Source of the DNA: JANXYW01 sp031400455
Lineage (GTDB): Bacteria; Chloroflexota; Dehalococcoidia; DSTF01; JACRBR01
Direction of reading: 5' to 3'
DNA: 64,000 nt
Assembly: GCA_031400455.1 (NCBI GenBank)
Contig: JANNPX010000025.1
Coordinates: forward strand, 1-64,000
Positions 8,311 through 17,267 of this stretch are shown here, piece by piece (position 1 is the first letter of the stretch; each line of letters starts with the position of its first letter). A program made the translations under genes and the position numbers. The notes below the pieces were generated by a model that ran no database searches, had not been told where the DNA came from, and saw only the letters and a list, made by a program, of their open reading frames with translations.

Positions 8311-9612
8311 CTACGGGCATGAAGCAATCGATTGGGTGAAGTGCGACGCCATGCGCGAGAGGTCCAGAATGCTGATCTGCGTGTCGCCGTCCTGGAGCAG
8401 TCGCCGTGGCGCCGGCGGGGCGCTCTCGCCGAACCGCTGGGCCCCGCGCGAAAGGTCGAGAATGGAGACGCTCCCGTCGCCATCGACGTCCGCCCGCATC
8501 ACGGCGCAGTAGGCCAGAGGATCTGTACCGAGTTGGTCTTCGATCACGTCTCCGTAGCCGTCGCCGTCCGAATCCGTGGGTGTGACCTCGATCGGCAAGC
8601 AGGCGCCCTCTGTTGCCGCGTACGCCCCGTCGCCGTCGTAGTGCACGCGGAACGAGTGCGGGCCGGGCGACTCTGGTGCTGGAACCGACGCAGCGACGCC
8701 GGCGGGCAGAGGAGATGACCAGTCGATGTGGAGTCGCACGTTGTCGGGCGCATCGATCACCTGCGCTTCCGCGATCGCGGGACTGGCGTCGTCGAGGATG
8801 CCGACCACGAGATCGTCGTCAGGCGCGCCCCATGAGGCGCTGGCGATGCGTGCGGCGACGAGGCCGCTGATGTCGGGGCTGCTGGCGTACGACGTCGCCT
8901 GTTGCGTCGCGAAGGGATCTTTCTCGGCATAGCTGTATGCGATTTGCCAGGGCACGCCCCCGGCCGCGAACCGCGCGAGGAAGCTGTCGTGGTCGAGTCC
9001 GGCAAACCCGGAGCCGCTTGCGGGATCGACTCGAATTCTTGTCGTCCATGTGCCGAACGGGTCCGACGCGAGGTTGGGTCGCGAGCGTTTGATCCGCAGC
9101 CGCAGGTATGCGCTCGTGATGGAGTCGCCGGGCGAGAGCGGCACGTTGGCGAATCGCCACGCTGCGCCGGAATGCGAGAAGAACGGCGGATCCGTCCCCA
9201 TGAACACGGATCCAAACCAGTCAGTGCCAAACCCGTCTCCGGACTGCGAAGACCAGATCGTGGCGCTGTCCCAGCCTCCGAGGTTGGAGATCTCCGTGCT
9301 GTGCGAGATTGGCGTAGTGCCCGCCGTGAGCGCGATGGCTTGCTCGGCGGACGCCGTCCCCGCGCAGGCGGCGCCCTGGAACGCGCGCACGTGCACGATG
9401 CCGGTGGGCGTCATCTCGTCACCGGTCAGCACGACGTTAACGTGCAGGGGCGATCCTTCGGGCGCGTCGGAGCCGGTTAGCACGATACCGCTGCCGTCGG
9501 AGATTTCCGCCAATACGAGAGGGACGGTTGCGCCGGCTGCCGCCGACGGCAGCGACGAGCTTCCGGTCGCTGCGGCGAGTATGGTGATGGCGCCGATGAG
9601 GATGCGTCGCAT
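8311..9612 (-). CDS. Secreted protein with calcium-loop and dockerin-like C-terminus
   Basis: About 433 residues. The N-terminus (RRILIGAITILAAATG...SAAAGA) is a signal peptide. Residues 30-330 are beta-rich with an Ig-like feel and no family I can name. The C-terminal 110 residues carry DSDGDGYGDVIEDQLGTDP, a thrombospondin type 3-like calcium repeat, then two dockerin/EF-like loops, DVDGDGSVSILDLSR and a weaker QDGDTQISILDLSR. The pair resembles dockerin type I modules that occur in many environmental bacteria without cellulosomes; no cohesin is seen in the window. Likely a surface or secreted protein stabilised by calcium. Function unknown. Confidence 0.75.
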   Translation of the reverse strand: MRRILIGAITILAAATGSSSLPSAAAGATVPLVLAEISDGSGIVLTGSDAPEGSPLHVNVVLTGDEMTPTGIVHVRAFQGAACAGTASAEQAIALTAGTTPISHSTEISNLGGWDSATIWSSQSGDGFGTDWFGSVFMGTDPPFFSHSGAAWRFANVPLSPGDSITSAYLRLRIKRSRPNLASDPFGTWTTRIRVDPASGSGFAGLDHDSFLARFAAGGVPWQIAYSYAEKDPFATQQATSYASSPDISGLVAARIASASWGAPDDDLVVGILDDASPAIAEAQVIDAPDNVRLHIDWSSPLPAGVAASVPAPESPGPHSFRVHYDGDGAYAATEGACLPIEVTPTDSDGDGYGDVIEDQLGTDPLAYCAVMRADVDGDGSVSILDLSRGAQRFGESAPPAPRRLLQDGDTQISILDLSRMASHFTQSIASCP

Positions 9613-9733
9613 GGAGGGCCCTATCGCGCCGGAGTGTTGTGCCGATCGTCGGAGCTGAGCGGGTAGGCCCAGTGTGGATCACTATCCCGAGAGGCTGCAA
9701 ATCGCGCGCTTGACGCGTCGCAAGGCGACCCCG

Positions 9734-10009
9734 CTACTTCAGCGCGCGTTGCGCCCGCTTTGCTCGCCGGCGCAGTGCGCTGAACAGCCATGTCGCGATG
9801 CCGCCAACGGCCGCGCTGGCGAAGAGCGCGAAGAGCAGGCGCGTGTTCCAGTCGAACCAGAGGAAGTGCATCTGCACCTCCTGCAGATTCTGAACGAAGA
9901 ACAGCAGCAGCGCTGCGAGTGCCACTACGCCGACGACCATCCGTACTTGATCGCCGAAACCGGTGGCGTCTTCAACCTCGATGGGCGCATCGTCTCGTTC
10001 TCGTGTCAT
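9734..10009 (-). CDS. LapA-like (DUF1049) membrane protein
   Basis: About 91 residues with two membrane helices (near 22-42 and 55-77) joined by the NLQEVQMHFLWFDWNTRLL turn and ending in a basic RRRAKRAQRALK tail. This is the layout of lipopolysaccharide assembly protein A/DUF1049 proteins, which in diderm bacteria assist envelope biogenesis; here the role is unclear. The ATG at 10009 is chosen over a much longer frame because a GGGGGAG ribosome binding site (10014-10020) precedes it at ideal spacing. It lies downstream of the DUF255 gene in the same direction. Confidence 0.75.
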   Translation of the reverse strand: MTRERDDAPIEVEDATGFGDQVRMVVGVVALAALLLFFVQNLQEVQMHFLWFDWNTRLLFALFASAAVGGIATWLFSALRRRAKRAQRALK

Positions 10010-10030
10010 CACACTCCCCCCTTTGACTCT

Positions 10031-10059
10031 TCTGCGCCCGCTGCGACTCTGCGGTGAAC
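10031..10059. repeat. Short degenerate dispersed repeat
   Basis: TCTGCGCCCGCTGCG followed by ACTCTGCGGTGAAC, between the stop of the DUF255 gene and the ribosome binding site of the LapA-like gene. It matches the element at 28305 in its final CTCTG.GGTGAAC part. Confidence 0.4.
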
Positions 10060-11898
10060 CTAGTCGCTCGCCATCGTCCCGCCGCGCGGTCCTGCCAGCG
10101 GCTCTGGCCGCCGCGTCGATTCGTACGCCTGCTTGGTGCGCTCGACGATCGCGAACAGGTCGCCGGGCGTCGTCACCGGCGCCGAGCATAGCGTGCCGTA
10201 GCAGACGTACGCCGCCGGCGACGGGTGCGGCGGCAGACCCTCGGCCGCGAGCACGTCGGCGTCGCCTGCGTCGATCATGCGGATGACGCGGTCGGCGATG
10301 GGCAGCGCGAGCGCGGCCGCGTGGAGCGTATGCCCGGCATCACCCGCCGCGACGATCTTGACCTCAGCGCCGGGGTTCAGCAGCAGGTCGACGGCCTTCG
10401 CGTAATCGGAGGCAAAGTAGCCCTGCGACTCAGCGACGTGCGCGAATCGCGCGAGCGTCGCGCGGGCGATCGCTTCGTACGTGTCGTCGTGCGTCAGGTG
10501 CCAGAGCCGAATCATCACCATCGCGGCGATGCTGTTCTCCTTCACCGGCGTCTGCGGCTGCGCGAGGCGGCCTAGCGTCTCATGCTCCGGTGGCGTGTCG
10601 CGGAAGCCGCCGCCGTCCACGGCCAGCCGCTCGATCATGAACGCCGCGAGCTGCTGCGCGCGCTGAAGGTCCTGCGGCCGTCCGGCGACCTCGTACGCAT
10701 CGAGCGACGCGAGTGCCGTCCACGCCTGGTCGCCGAGCAGGCCCGGGATCTTCGGCCCGTCGGGCGAGAGATGGCGGTACATGCCGTCCGTGTCCGTGTG
10801 CAGCCGCGCCCACAGGAAGTCGAGCGCCCGCAATGCGCGATCACGCAGGTCGGGCCGTCCGCGCGTCCACGACGTCTCGATGTACGCCGCGATCGCCATC
10901 GCGTTCCAGCTCGTGTAGACGGTCTTGTCGACGTACGGCGGCGTGAACTTCCGCCGCTCTTCGTTCGGCAGCGGATACAGCTCTTCGTCGGCGTCCTGCG
11001 ATCCGTAGAACGCGCCTGTCTCCGGATCGCTCAGCCATGCGTCGAGATACTCGATCGTGAAGTCGATGTAGCGCTTGTGCTCGTCGTTCTGCGAGACGCG
11101 GTAGAGCTTGAGTAGGCCGTGCAGGAGCTGGGCGTTGTCTTCGAGCATCTTCTCGTAGTGCGGGATGCTCCAGTCGCGCTTCGTCGAGTAGCGGTAGAAA
11201 CCGCCCCATTCCTGATCGTACGTGCCGCCGTTGCACATGGCCTCGAGCGTCTTGCGCGCCATGTGCAGCGCGTCGCGATCGCCGTCGCGCAGGTAGACGT
11301 GCAGCAGCAGATCGATGGCGTCGCTGTGCGGGAACTTCGGCTCGTTCCCGAAGCCGCCAAACACGGGGTCGTAGCCGTCCTGCGCCGCGTGCAGCACGTC
11401 GCGCATGATCTGGTCCGAGAGCGCATCCTCGCTGCCATCGTCGGGAGCGGCCGCACGCTCGCGGTTCTGCATCAGTGCGGCGATCTTCTCTTCGATCGAG
11501 TCCTTGTTGTCCTTGTAGTAGGTGCTGACCTGGTTGAGCACGTCGCGCATCTGATCGGGCGGGATGTAAGTCATCCCGGCCATCACCTCGCCGGCCGGCG
11601 TAAGGAACGCCGTCGTCGGCCAGCCGCCCATGTTGTAGCGAGCGTTGATATCGGGCCGCTGGTCGTTGTCGACGCGTATCGCGACGAAGCGATCGTTGAT
11701 CAGCCCGATGACGTCGGAGTCGGAGTACGACGTCTCGTCCATCACGTGGCACCAGTGGCACCACACCGCCGAGATACCAAGCAGCACCGGCTTGTCGTCT
11801 CGCTGCGCCCGCTCGAACGCCTCGGCCGACCACGCCTGCCACGCGATCTCGCTCGCGCGGTTCGGCCGTGGTGAGAAGTGGAATTCAGTTCCGGACAC
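10060..11898 (-). CDS. DUF255 thioredoxin-domain protein (YyaL/SSP411 family)
   Basis: About 612 residues, the normal length. The N-terminal domain is thioredoxin-like with WCHWCHVM near residues 45-52, the family's redox signature, then a long alpha/alpha-barrel-like region (MARKTLEAMCNGG, QEWGGFYRYS, HYEKMLEDNAQLL) resembling N-acylglucosamine epimerase folds. The family is widespread (bacterial YyaL, mammalian spermatogenesis-associated protein 20), but its biochemical role is not settled. No signal peptide is seen, so it is probably cytoplasmic. It is transcribed toward the LapA-like gene and divergently from the DUF2199 gene. Confidence 0.9.
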   Translation of the reverse strand: MSGTEFHFSPRPNRASEIAWQAWSAEAFERAQRDDKPVLLGISAVWCHWCHVMDETSYSDSDVIGLINDRFVAIRVDNDQRPDINARYNMGGWPTTAFLTPAGEVMAGMTYIPPDQMRDVLNQVSTYYKDNKDSIEEKIAALMQNRERAAAPDDGSEDALSDQIMRDVLHAAQDGYDPVFGGFGNEPKFPHSDAIDLLLHVYLRDGDRDALHMARKTLEAMCNGGTYDQEWGGFYRYSTKRDWSIPHYEKMLEDNAQLLHGLLKLYRVSQNDEHKRYIDFTIEYLDAWLSDPETGAFYGSQDADEELYPLPNEERRKFTPPYVDKTVYTSWNAMAIAAYIETSWTRGRPDLRDRALRALDFLWARLHTDTDGMYRHLSPDGPKIPGLLGDQAWTALASLDAYEVAGRPQDLQRAQQLAAFMIERLAVDGGGFRDTPPEHETLGRLAQPQTPVKENSIAAMVMIRLWHLTHDDTYEAIARATLARFAHVAESQGYFASDYAKAVDLLLNPGAEVKIVAAGDAGHTLHAAALALPIADRVIRMIDAGDADVLAAEGLPPHPSPAAYVCYGTLCSAPVTTPGDLFAIVERTKQAYESTRRPEPLAGPRGGTMASD

Positions 11899-11997
11899 CG
11901 GTACCTCTGCAATCAGCGTAGCAGCAAGGAACGCACTCTGAAATCTGAACGCTGCGATGATACTCCGGATAAGCTATGACCTGACGAGGACAACCGG

Positions 11998-12489
11998 ATG
12001 GAACTCACGAAGTGCGGGATCTGCGGGAGCGAGCACGACATCGCGTCGATGCAGATCGGATTCGCGCGATCCGACGCCGAGTTGGAGATCCCCGAGGGTG
12101 ATCGCGAAAAACGCTGCTGGGGTAACAAGACCGACTTCCTACAGATCGACGATGGTCGCTGGTTCATAAGAGGCTGGCTTCCGGTTCCGGTGGTAGAGCG
12201 CGACGCACCCTTCGCCTGGGGCGTCTGGGTCGAGGTCAGCGCGGACGACTTTTGGACCTACGTACGCATGTATCGCGATGACGGGCGAAGCCATCCGTCC
12301 TTCCCAGGCCGCATTGCGAATAACATTGCGGCGTACCCCTCTAGTCTGGATCTCGAAGTTTCAATTCAACTCGCTCTGGCGGGCGACCGGCCTGTTGTAA
12401 GCGTCGTGGACGTGAACCACCCATTGGGCCGCGATCAGCAGCACGGCATTTCAGTAGAGCGGGTGTTAGCCCTGCTTCATGGCGTCTGA
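11998..12489 (+). CDS. DUF2199 domain protein
   Basis: About 163 residues. It begins with a CGICGSEH zinc-ribbon-like Cys pair, followed by IGFARSDAELEIPE, FIRGWLPVPV and WGVWVEVSADDF, which I recognise as the DUF2199 pattern of soluble bacterial proteins without assigned function. The ATG follows GACGAGGACAACCGG, a weak ribosome binding site. It stands alone, divergent from the DUF255 gene and convergent with the gamma-glutamyltransferase gene, 19 bases from its stop. Confidence 0.8.
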   Translation: MELTKCGICGSEHDIASMQIGFARSDAELEIPEGDREKRCWGNKTDFLQIDDGRWFIRGWLPVPVVERDAPFAWGVWVEVSADDFWTYVRMYRDDGRSHPSFPGRIANNIAAYPSSLDLEVSIQLALAGDRPVVSVVDVNHPLGRDQQHGISVERVLALLHGV

Positions 12490-12508
12490 TCTGCTGGGGA
12501 TCCGTTGG

Positions 12509-14083
12509 TCACCACCCGACCGCCGCGCCCTCGCCGCGCGCGTCGCTGCCGCCGATCATCACGCCGGTCGCCGGGTCGATGACGATCGCCTGCGCGCGGC
12601 CCATCGGCGCCAGCACACGCCGCATCGGCTTCACGTCGTGGCCGCGTTGCGCGAGTTCGCGCTGCGTTTCGGACGGCATCTCTTCCTCGACGAGCAGGCC
12701 GCGCGGCGTGTCGCCCCAGCGCGCCGCGTCGATCGACGCCTGCGGATCGAGGCCGTAGTCGATGATGCCTGTGATGACCTGCAAGTTCGTCTGCACCTGG
12801 AAGTCGGCGCCCGGCGTGTTGCCGATGATGTACGGGCGCCCGCCCTTGAACACGAGGTAGGTGTTGAGCGTGTGCATCGTGCGCTTGCCCGGCGCCAGCA
12901 CGTTCGGGCTCGCCGGATCGAGCGAGAAGCCGCACATGCGGTTGTTCATGATGATGCCGGTGCCGTCAATCGCCAGCGCCGAGCCCCAGTTCGCGAAGAT
13001 GCTCTGGATGAACGAGCAGACGTTGCCGTCGCTGTCCGCGACGACGAACGACGTCGTGTCGTGCGTCGCCGCCGCGACGGGCGCGGGCTGCGCGCGTTGC
13101 GGATCGATCGCCGCGCGCCGTTCGGCCGCCCACTCTTTCGTCAGCAGGCGCTTCGGGTCGAAGCCGACGACAGACGGATCGCCCGCGAAGCGCTGCCGGT
13201 CCTCGAACGCCAGCTTCTTCGCCTCGACCATGTGATGCACCGTGTCCGGCGACAGATGTCCCCACGCGGCGAGGTCGTAGCCCTCGACGATGTTCAATTC
13301 TTCGAGCAGGATCAGCCCCTGCGAGTTCGGCGGCGTCTCGTAGACGGTGTGCCCGCGATAGTCCACCGACAGCGGCTCGAGTACGTCGGCCCGGTGCGAC
13401 GCCAGATCGTCAGCCGTCATGTAGCCGCCGGCGGCCTGCACGCCATCGGCGATCCGGCGCGCGATGTCGCCTTCGTAGAACGCCGATCGTCCGTTGCGGC
13501 CGATGCCTTCGATGACGTCCGCCAGCGCCGGCTGCCGCAGGACGGAGCCGAACGCCGGCGGCTCGCTGTTGACGTAGAGCGCGTCGGCCATCGAGCGGTA
13601 CTTCGCGAACAGGCCGCGCGCGTTCGCCGTTGATGCGGCCAGCTCGCGTGTCACCGCGAAGCCGTCGCGGGCGTAGCCGATCGCGGGGTGGAGCAGATCC
13701 GCCATTGGCATGGTGCACCAGCGGCTGTGGAACTCCTGCCACGCATCGACCAGTCCCGGGATCGCTGCGGCCGCGCCGCCATGTGCCGGGATGCCATCTG
13801 CATAACGGTCGAGCGTTGCGCCTACGGGCGCTTTGCCGCCAGAGCAGATCGCCGTCACGCGTCCCTCGCTCTTCGGGTAGGCGAGGATATATGCGTCGCC
13901 GCCGAGATGGTTGCGGTGTGGCTTCACGACGGGGAGCAGCGCCGACATCGCGAGCGCTGCGTCGAAGGCGTTGCCTCCGCGCCGCAGCACATCGACACCG
14001 GTCTGCGACACGAGCGGATGCTCCGAAGCCACCATCCCGTGCGTTCCGAGCACGGGTCCGAGCATCGGCGGAATGTTGCTCAT
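12509..14083 (-). CDS. ggt: Gamma-glutamyltransferase family protein
   Basis: About 524 residues. It opens with MVASEHPLVSQTGVDVLRRG and GGNAFDAALA, typical of the Ntn-hydrolase GGT fold, and carries the autoprocessing site in HDTTSFVV near residue 341, where the Thr would become the N-terminal nucleophile of the small subunit. DGNVCSFIQS and the GGSDARGEGAAVGW end match the GGT subgroup with an IQS motif rather than classical glutathione-degrading enzymes. No signal peptide is visible, unusual for periplasmic GGT, so a cytoplasmic amidohydrolase role is possible. It lies 56 bases downstream of the NUDIX gene in the same direction. Confidence 0.88.
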   Translation of the reverse strand: MSNIPPMLGPVLGTHGMVASEHPLVSQTGVDVLRRGGNAFDAALAMSALLPVVKPHRNHLGGDAYILAYPKSEGRVTAICSGGKAPVGATLDRYADGIPAHGGAAAAIPGLVDAWQEFHSRWCTMPMADLLHPAIGYARDGFAVTRELAASTANARGLFAKYRSMADALYVNSEPPAFGSVLRQPALADVIEGIGRNGRSAFYEGDIARRIADGVQAAGGYMTADDLASHRADVLEPLSVDYRGHTVYETPPNSQGLILLEELNIVEGYDLAAWGHLSPDTVHHMVEAKKLAFEDRQRFAGDPSVVGFDPKRLLTKEWAAERRAAIDPQRAQPAPVAAATHDTTSFVVADSDGNVCSFIQSIFANWGSALAIDGTGIIMNNRMCGFSLDPASPNVLAPGKRTMHTLNTYLVFKGGRPYIIGNTPGADFQVQTNLQVITGIIDYGLDPQASIDAARWGDTPRGLLVEEEMPSETQRELAQRGHDVKPMRRVLAPMGRAQAIVIDPATGVMIGGSDARGEGAAVGW

Positions 14084-14139
14084 GTCGGGTCTGCCTCCTG
14101 GCGGTTGGTCAGCCGTTGGTGGTGGTCGCGTTCCCGGCG

Positions 14140-14598
14140 TCAGCCCACGTCCGGGGCCGCCACCGCTGCCAACAGATCGCGCGCCTTGACCATCATCCGC
14201 TTCTCGTCCTTGAACGCGAGCCGAGACTCCGCTTCTTCAAGATCGATCCATGCCGCCTCGATCACTTCGTCGTCGTGGTCATCCGTCGAGCCGCCGGTGT
14301 GACGGAGGAGAAACATGTGTACGTGTTTGTGCACGCGCGCCGGCTCCTCGTCGTAGGTGGACACGTACTGATAGCGGATTTCTCCCAGCGGTCCGACGAT
14401 CTCGGCGTCGACGCCTGCTTCCTCCCGGACCTCGCGCACAGCGGCCTGCTCCGGCGACTCACCTTCGTCGATCCAGCCCTTGGGCAGTTGCCAGCGCCGC
14501 TCGTGTGTCAGGATCAGCGCGACATCGAACCCGCCGTCATCGCGCAGGCGAAAGACAACACCGCCAGCTGAGACCTCGTCACGCGTCTTCATTTCCAT
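14140..14598 (-). CDS. NUDIX hydrolase
   Basis: About 152 residues. The NUDIX box is complete: GWIDEGESPEQAAVREVREE with AG following, near residues 41-63 (G-x5-E-x7-REVREEAG). The substrate is probably a nucleoside diphosphate derivative, such as a diadenosine polyphosphate or oxidised NTP, given the single-domain form and KGWIDEGE context. The start overlaps the end of the Lon-type protease gene by 20 bases, so the two are coupled. ATG at 14598 and a second ATG two codons on (14592) are both possible. Confidence 0.9.
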   Translation of the reverse strand: MEMKTRDEVSAGGVVFRLRDDGGFDVALILTHERRWQLPKGWIDEGESPEQAAVREVREEAGVDAEIVGPLGEIRYQYVSTYDEEPARVHKHVHMFLLRHTGGSTDDHDDEVIEAAWIDLEEAESRLAFKDEKRMMVKARDLLAAVAAPDVG

Positions 14599-17128
14599 CC
14601 GACCGGGGTACTTGTCTCGTCCATGAGTCCCGTCCCTCCGCCGCGCGCCGTCGTGCCTTCCGTGGCTCCCGCTGCTTCGACTCTCCGTCCGCCACGGATG
14701 TCGGCGAGACGTTGCTGCGCCCGCCGCGGTTCACTTCCATCGCGCGCTTCGTCATCGCTTCCAGCGCCTCCGTCACCTTGCGGAAGAGCGTGCCTTCGGC
14801 GTACGTCCCGTCTTTCCGCAACTTCCCGGCGGGTATGTCCGTCAGCAGTTCGATCCCCTGCTCGACACTGGATACGGCGTAGATGTGGAACCGTCCGCGC
14901 GTCACCGCATCGACGACTTCCGGCTTCAGCATCAGGTTGTGCACGTTGTCCTTCGGGATCATCACACCTTGCTCGCCGGTCAGGCCGCGTGCTTTGCAGA
15001 CGGCATAGAATCCTTCGATCTTTTCGTTGACGCCGCCGATGGCCTGCACCTCGCCGAGCTGGTTCACCGAGCCCGTGACGGCGAAACCCTGCTTGAGTGG
15101 CACGTCGGTGATCGCGGAGAGCAGCGCGTACAACTCCGTAGAAGAAGCGCTGTCGCCGTCTACCTCGTCGTACACTTGCTCGAACGTCAGGCTTGCCGCG
15201 AACGACAGCGGCTGCCGGTGCGCGAACTTCCCGTTCAAGTACCCCTGCAGGATCAGAAAGCCCTTGCTGTGCGACGGGCCGCTCTTCTGGATCTCACGCT
15301 CGAGGTTGATCACCTGGCCGCGGCCCATGCTCACGCGTGCTGTGATGCGCGAGGGCCGTCCGAACGAGTAGTCGCCCAGGTCGAACACGGATAGCCCATT
15401 GACCTGCCCGACCTTCGCGCCGGCAACGTCCACCTTGATGGTGCCGTTCGTGATGAACTCCTGCACGCGGTCCTCGACCAGACTCGACCGATAGATCTTC
15501 TGCTCGATCGCCTGCTCGACGTGTTTGCCACCGACGGTGCGGCTCTTTGCGTCGCACGCCCAGTAGTCCGCCTCGACCAGCAGATCTGCGATGTCCATAA
15601 GGCGCAGCGAGAGCTTCTCCTGGTCCGCCACCATCCGCGAGCTTTGCTCGACGACGCGCGCTACGGCCTCTGCTGTGAACGGGCGCATCCCCAGTTCCGC
15701 GACCTGTCTGGCCACGAACCGCGCGTACGCGCGCACGTTGCTGTCAATGCGCGCAACATCCGTCGCGAAGTCGGCCTTCGACTTGAACAGCTTCTGGAAG
15801 TCTTCGTCCGCCGCCTGAAGCAGCTGGAAGGTCCGATTCGTGCCGATCATGACGACCTTCACAGCTAACGGGATCGGCTCCGGCGAAAGCGTGGTTGTGG
15901 GGATAGGGCTGAACTGCTCGCCCATGTTCTCCATCCGCAACTGATTGGTTCGCATCGCCCGCTTCAGCGTGTCCCAGACCAGGGGCTGCGTCAGCAGGTC
16001 GACCGCCTGCACGACGAGGAACCCGCCGTTGGCACGGTGCAGCGCTCCCGGCTTGATCATCGTGTGATCGGTCACCACCGACCCGAACTGCGAGCGGTAA
16101 TCGATGCGTCCAAACACGTGGTAGTACGACGGACTCTCCTCGAACACAATAGGCGCCGTCGCATCCGCGGCGTGCGTGACAACGACGTTGACCTCGTAGC
16201 GGTCGAACAGGCCGTCGCGGGAGCCTATCGGCATCCCCGGGATGCCCTGCTGCGGAGGCTCCTCCGTCGCGCGGAAGTCGTCGATGTGGTCGATCATGTC
16301 GGCGCCCAGGGCGTCGATGTAGTCGACCGCCTCCGGCTCGTCGTGGTAGTCGTGCTTCAGCTCGTCGATGCGCGGCGAGGCGATAGCAACCATCACCTGC
16401 TTGTCGAGTTGCTCCAGCAGCAGATGCGCGCCCCGATCCAGCCTGCGAAGCTGCGGCGCCATCTGTGCGATGATCGAATCCAGTTCGGCAGTGTGCTGCT
16501 GGATCTCGTGCTTGCGCTCTTCCGGCAGAGCCTCGTACTCGTCACGCGTGATGAGCTTGCCGTCGACGAGCGGCGCCGTCGTGATGCCCATCGGCGTAAC
16601 GTTGACGGCCAGCCCGTGCTGGCTCGCCTCGTGCTCCAGGGCCTGGAAGAACTGAGCGCGCTGCGCCTGCACTTCGCGCGCAACCTGGTCGCGGCGCTGG
16701 ACGTACTCGTCGCTCTCGAACGCGCGCGGCACTTCGGCGCGCACGGACGTTACCACTTCATCGATGTCATGGCTAAGTTGGTGCCCGCGGTCGGCGGGAA
16801 GGCTGAGAGCGTTGGGGACCGCCGGGTTTTTGAAGTTGAAGACGTAGCACCAGTCTCGCGGCGCGGGGCGACCCTTCGCGACGCGCGTGAGCTGCGATCG
16901 GACCTCGCTGGAGCGTCCGGTGCCGGGGGGGCCGGCGACGAAGACGTTGAAGCCGTCGGCTTCGATATTCAGGCCGAAATCGAGCGCGCGCACGGCTCGC
17001 TCCTGGCCGACCGTGCCCTCGAGAGGCGGCAGCTCCGCAGTCGTCTTGAACTTTAGCTTGCGCGGATCGCACGTGCGCCGCAGGCGCGTCGCCGGCACGC
17101 GCAGCGTTGTTATCAACGGACCGGCCAT
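14579..17128 (-). CDS. Lon-family ATP-dependent protease (AAA_32/LonB-like)
   Basis: About 849 residues. An N-terminal AAA region has GPPGTGRSS near 65-73, with Arg in place of the Walker A Lys, followed by a long coiled insert (residues about 140-270), ALHRANGGFLVV (Walker B region) and a C-terminal Lon protease domain. The catalytic Ser lies in DGDSASSTEL near residue 657 and the Lys in GGVNEKIEGFY near 700. This is the layout of the YcbZ/LonB-like soluble group (Pfam AAA_32 plus Lon_C); Arg at the Walker position seems common there. Its last 50 residues are basic and Ser-rich. Start ATG follows a GGAGGG site. Confidence 0.9.
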   Translation of the reverse strand: MAGPLITTLRVPATRLRRTCDPRKLKFKTTAELPPLEGTVGQERAVRALDFGLNIEADGFNVFVAGPPGTGRSSEVRSQLTRVAKGRPAPRDWCYVFNFKNPAVPNALSLPADRGHQLSHDIDEVVTSVRAEVPRAFESDEYVQRRDQVAREVQAQRAQFFQALEHEASQHGLAVNVTPMGITTAPLVDGKLITRDEYEALPEERKHEIQQHTAELDSIIAQMAPQLRRLDRGAHLLLEQLDKQVMVAIASPRIDELKHDYHDEPEAVDYIDALGADMIDHIDDFRATEEPPQQGIPGMPIGSRDGLFDRYEVNVVVTHAADATAPIVFEESPSYYHVFGRIDYRSQFGSVVTDHTMIKPGALHRANGGFLVVQAVDLLTQPLVWDTLKRAMRTNQLRMENMGEQFSPIPTTTLSPEPIPLAVKVVMIGTNRTFQLLQAADEDFQKLFKSKADFATDVARIDSNVRAYARFVARQVAELGMRPFTAEAVARVVEQSSRMVADQEKLSLRLMDIADLLVEADYWACDAKSRTVGGKHVEQAIEQKIYRSSLVEDRVQEFITNGTIKVDVAGAKVGQVNGLSVFDLGDYSFGRPSRITARVSMGRGQVINLEREIQKSGPSHSKGFLILQGYLNGKFAHRQPLSFAASLTFEQVYDEVDGDSASSTELYALLSAITDVPLKQGFAVTGSVNQLGEVQAIGGVNEKIEGFYAVCKARGLTGEQGVMIPKDNVHNLMLKPEVVDAVTRGRFHIYAVSSVEQGIELLTDIPAGKLRKDGTYAEGTLFRKVTEALEAMTKRAMEVNRGGRSNVSPTSVADGESKQREPRKARRRAAEGRDSWTRQVPRSDGNEDA

Positions 17129-17163
17129 CGTCCCTCCTTCGAATCGCGATCATGCTACCCCAG

Positions 17164-17197
17164 CAGCACGGTGTTGTATATGTCTATCGCCGTGCTG
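17164..17197. promoter_or_regulatory. Inverted repeat between divergent protease and glycosyltransferase genes
   Basis: CAGCACGG (17164-17171) and CCGTGCTG (17190-17197) are perfect 8-bp arms around an 18-bp AT-richer centre. It lies in the only gap between the divergent Lon-type protease and GT39-like genes, so an operator is more likely than a terminator. Confidence 0.4.
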
Positions 17198-17267
17198 TGC
17201 AATCGAGTCGTTTTCGACGATCGTCTAGTATGCCCGCGGGTGCGGTTGGCAGAGAAGGAGCGACGGG

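Noticed and set aside
16910..16935. Inactive ATPase because Walker A Lys is Arg in the Lon-type protease
   Set aside because: Arg at this place seems usual in the AAA_32 subgroup, so inactivation cannot be claimed.
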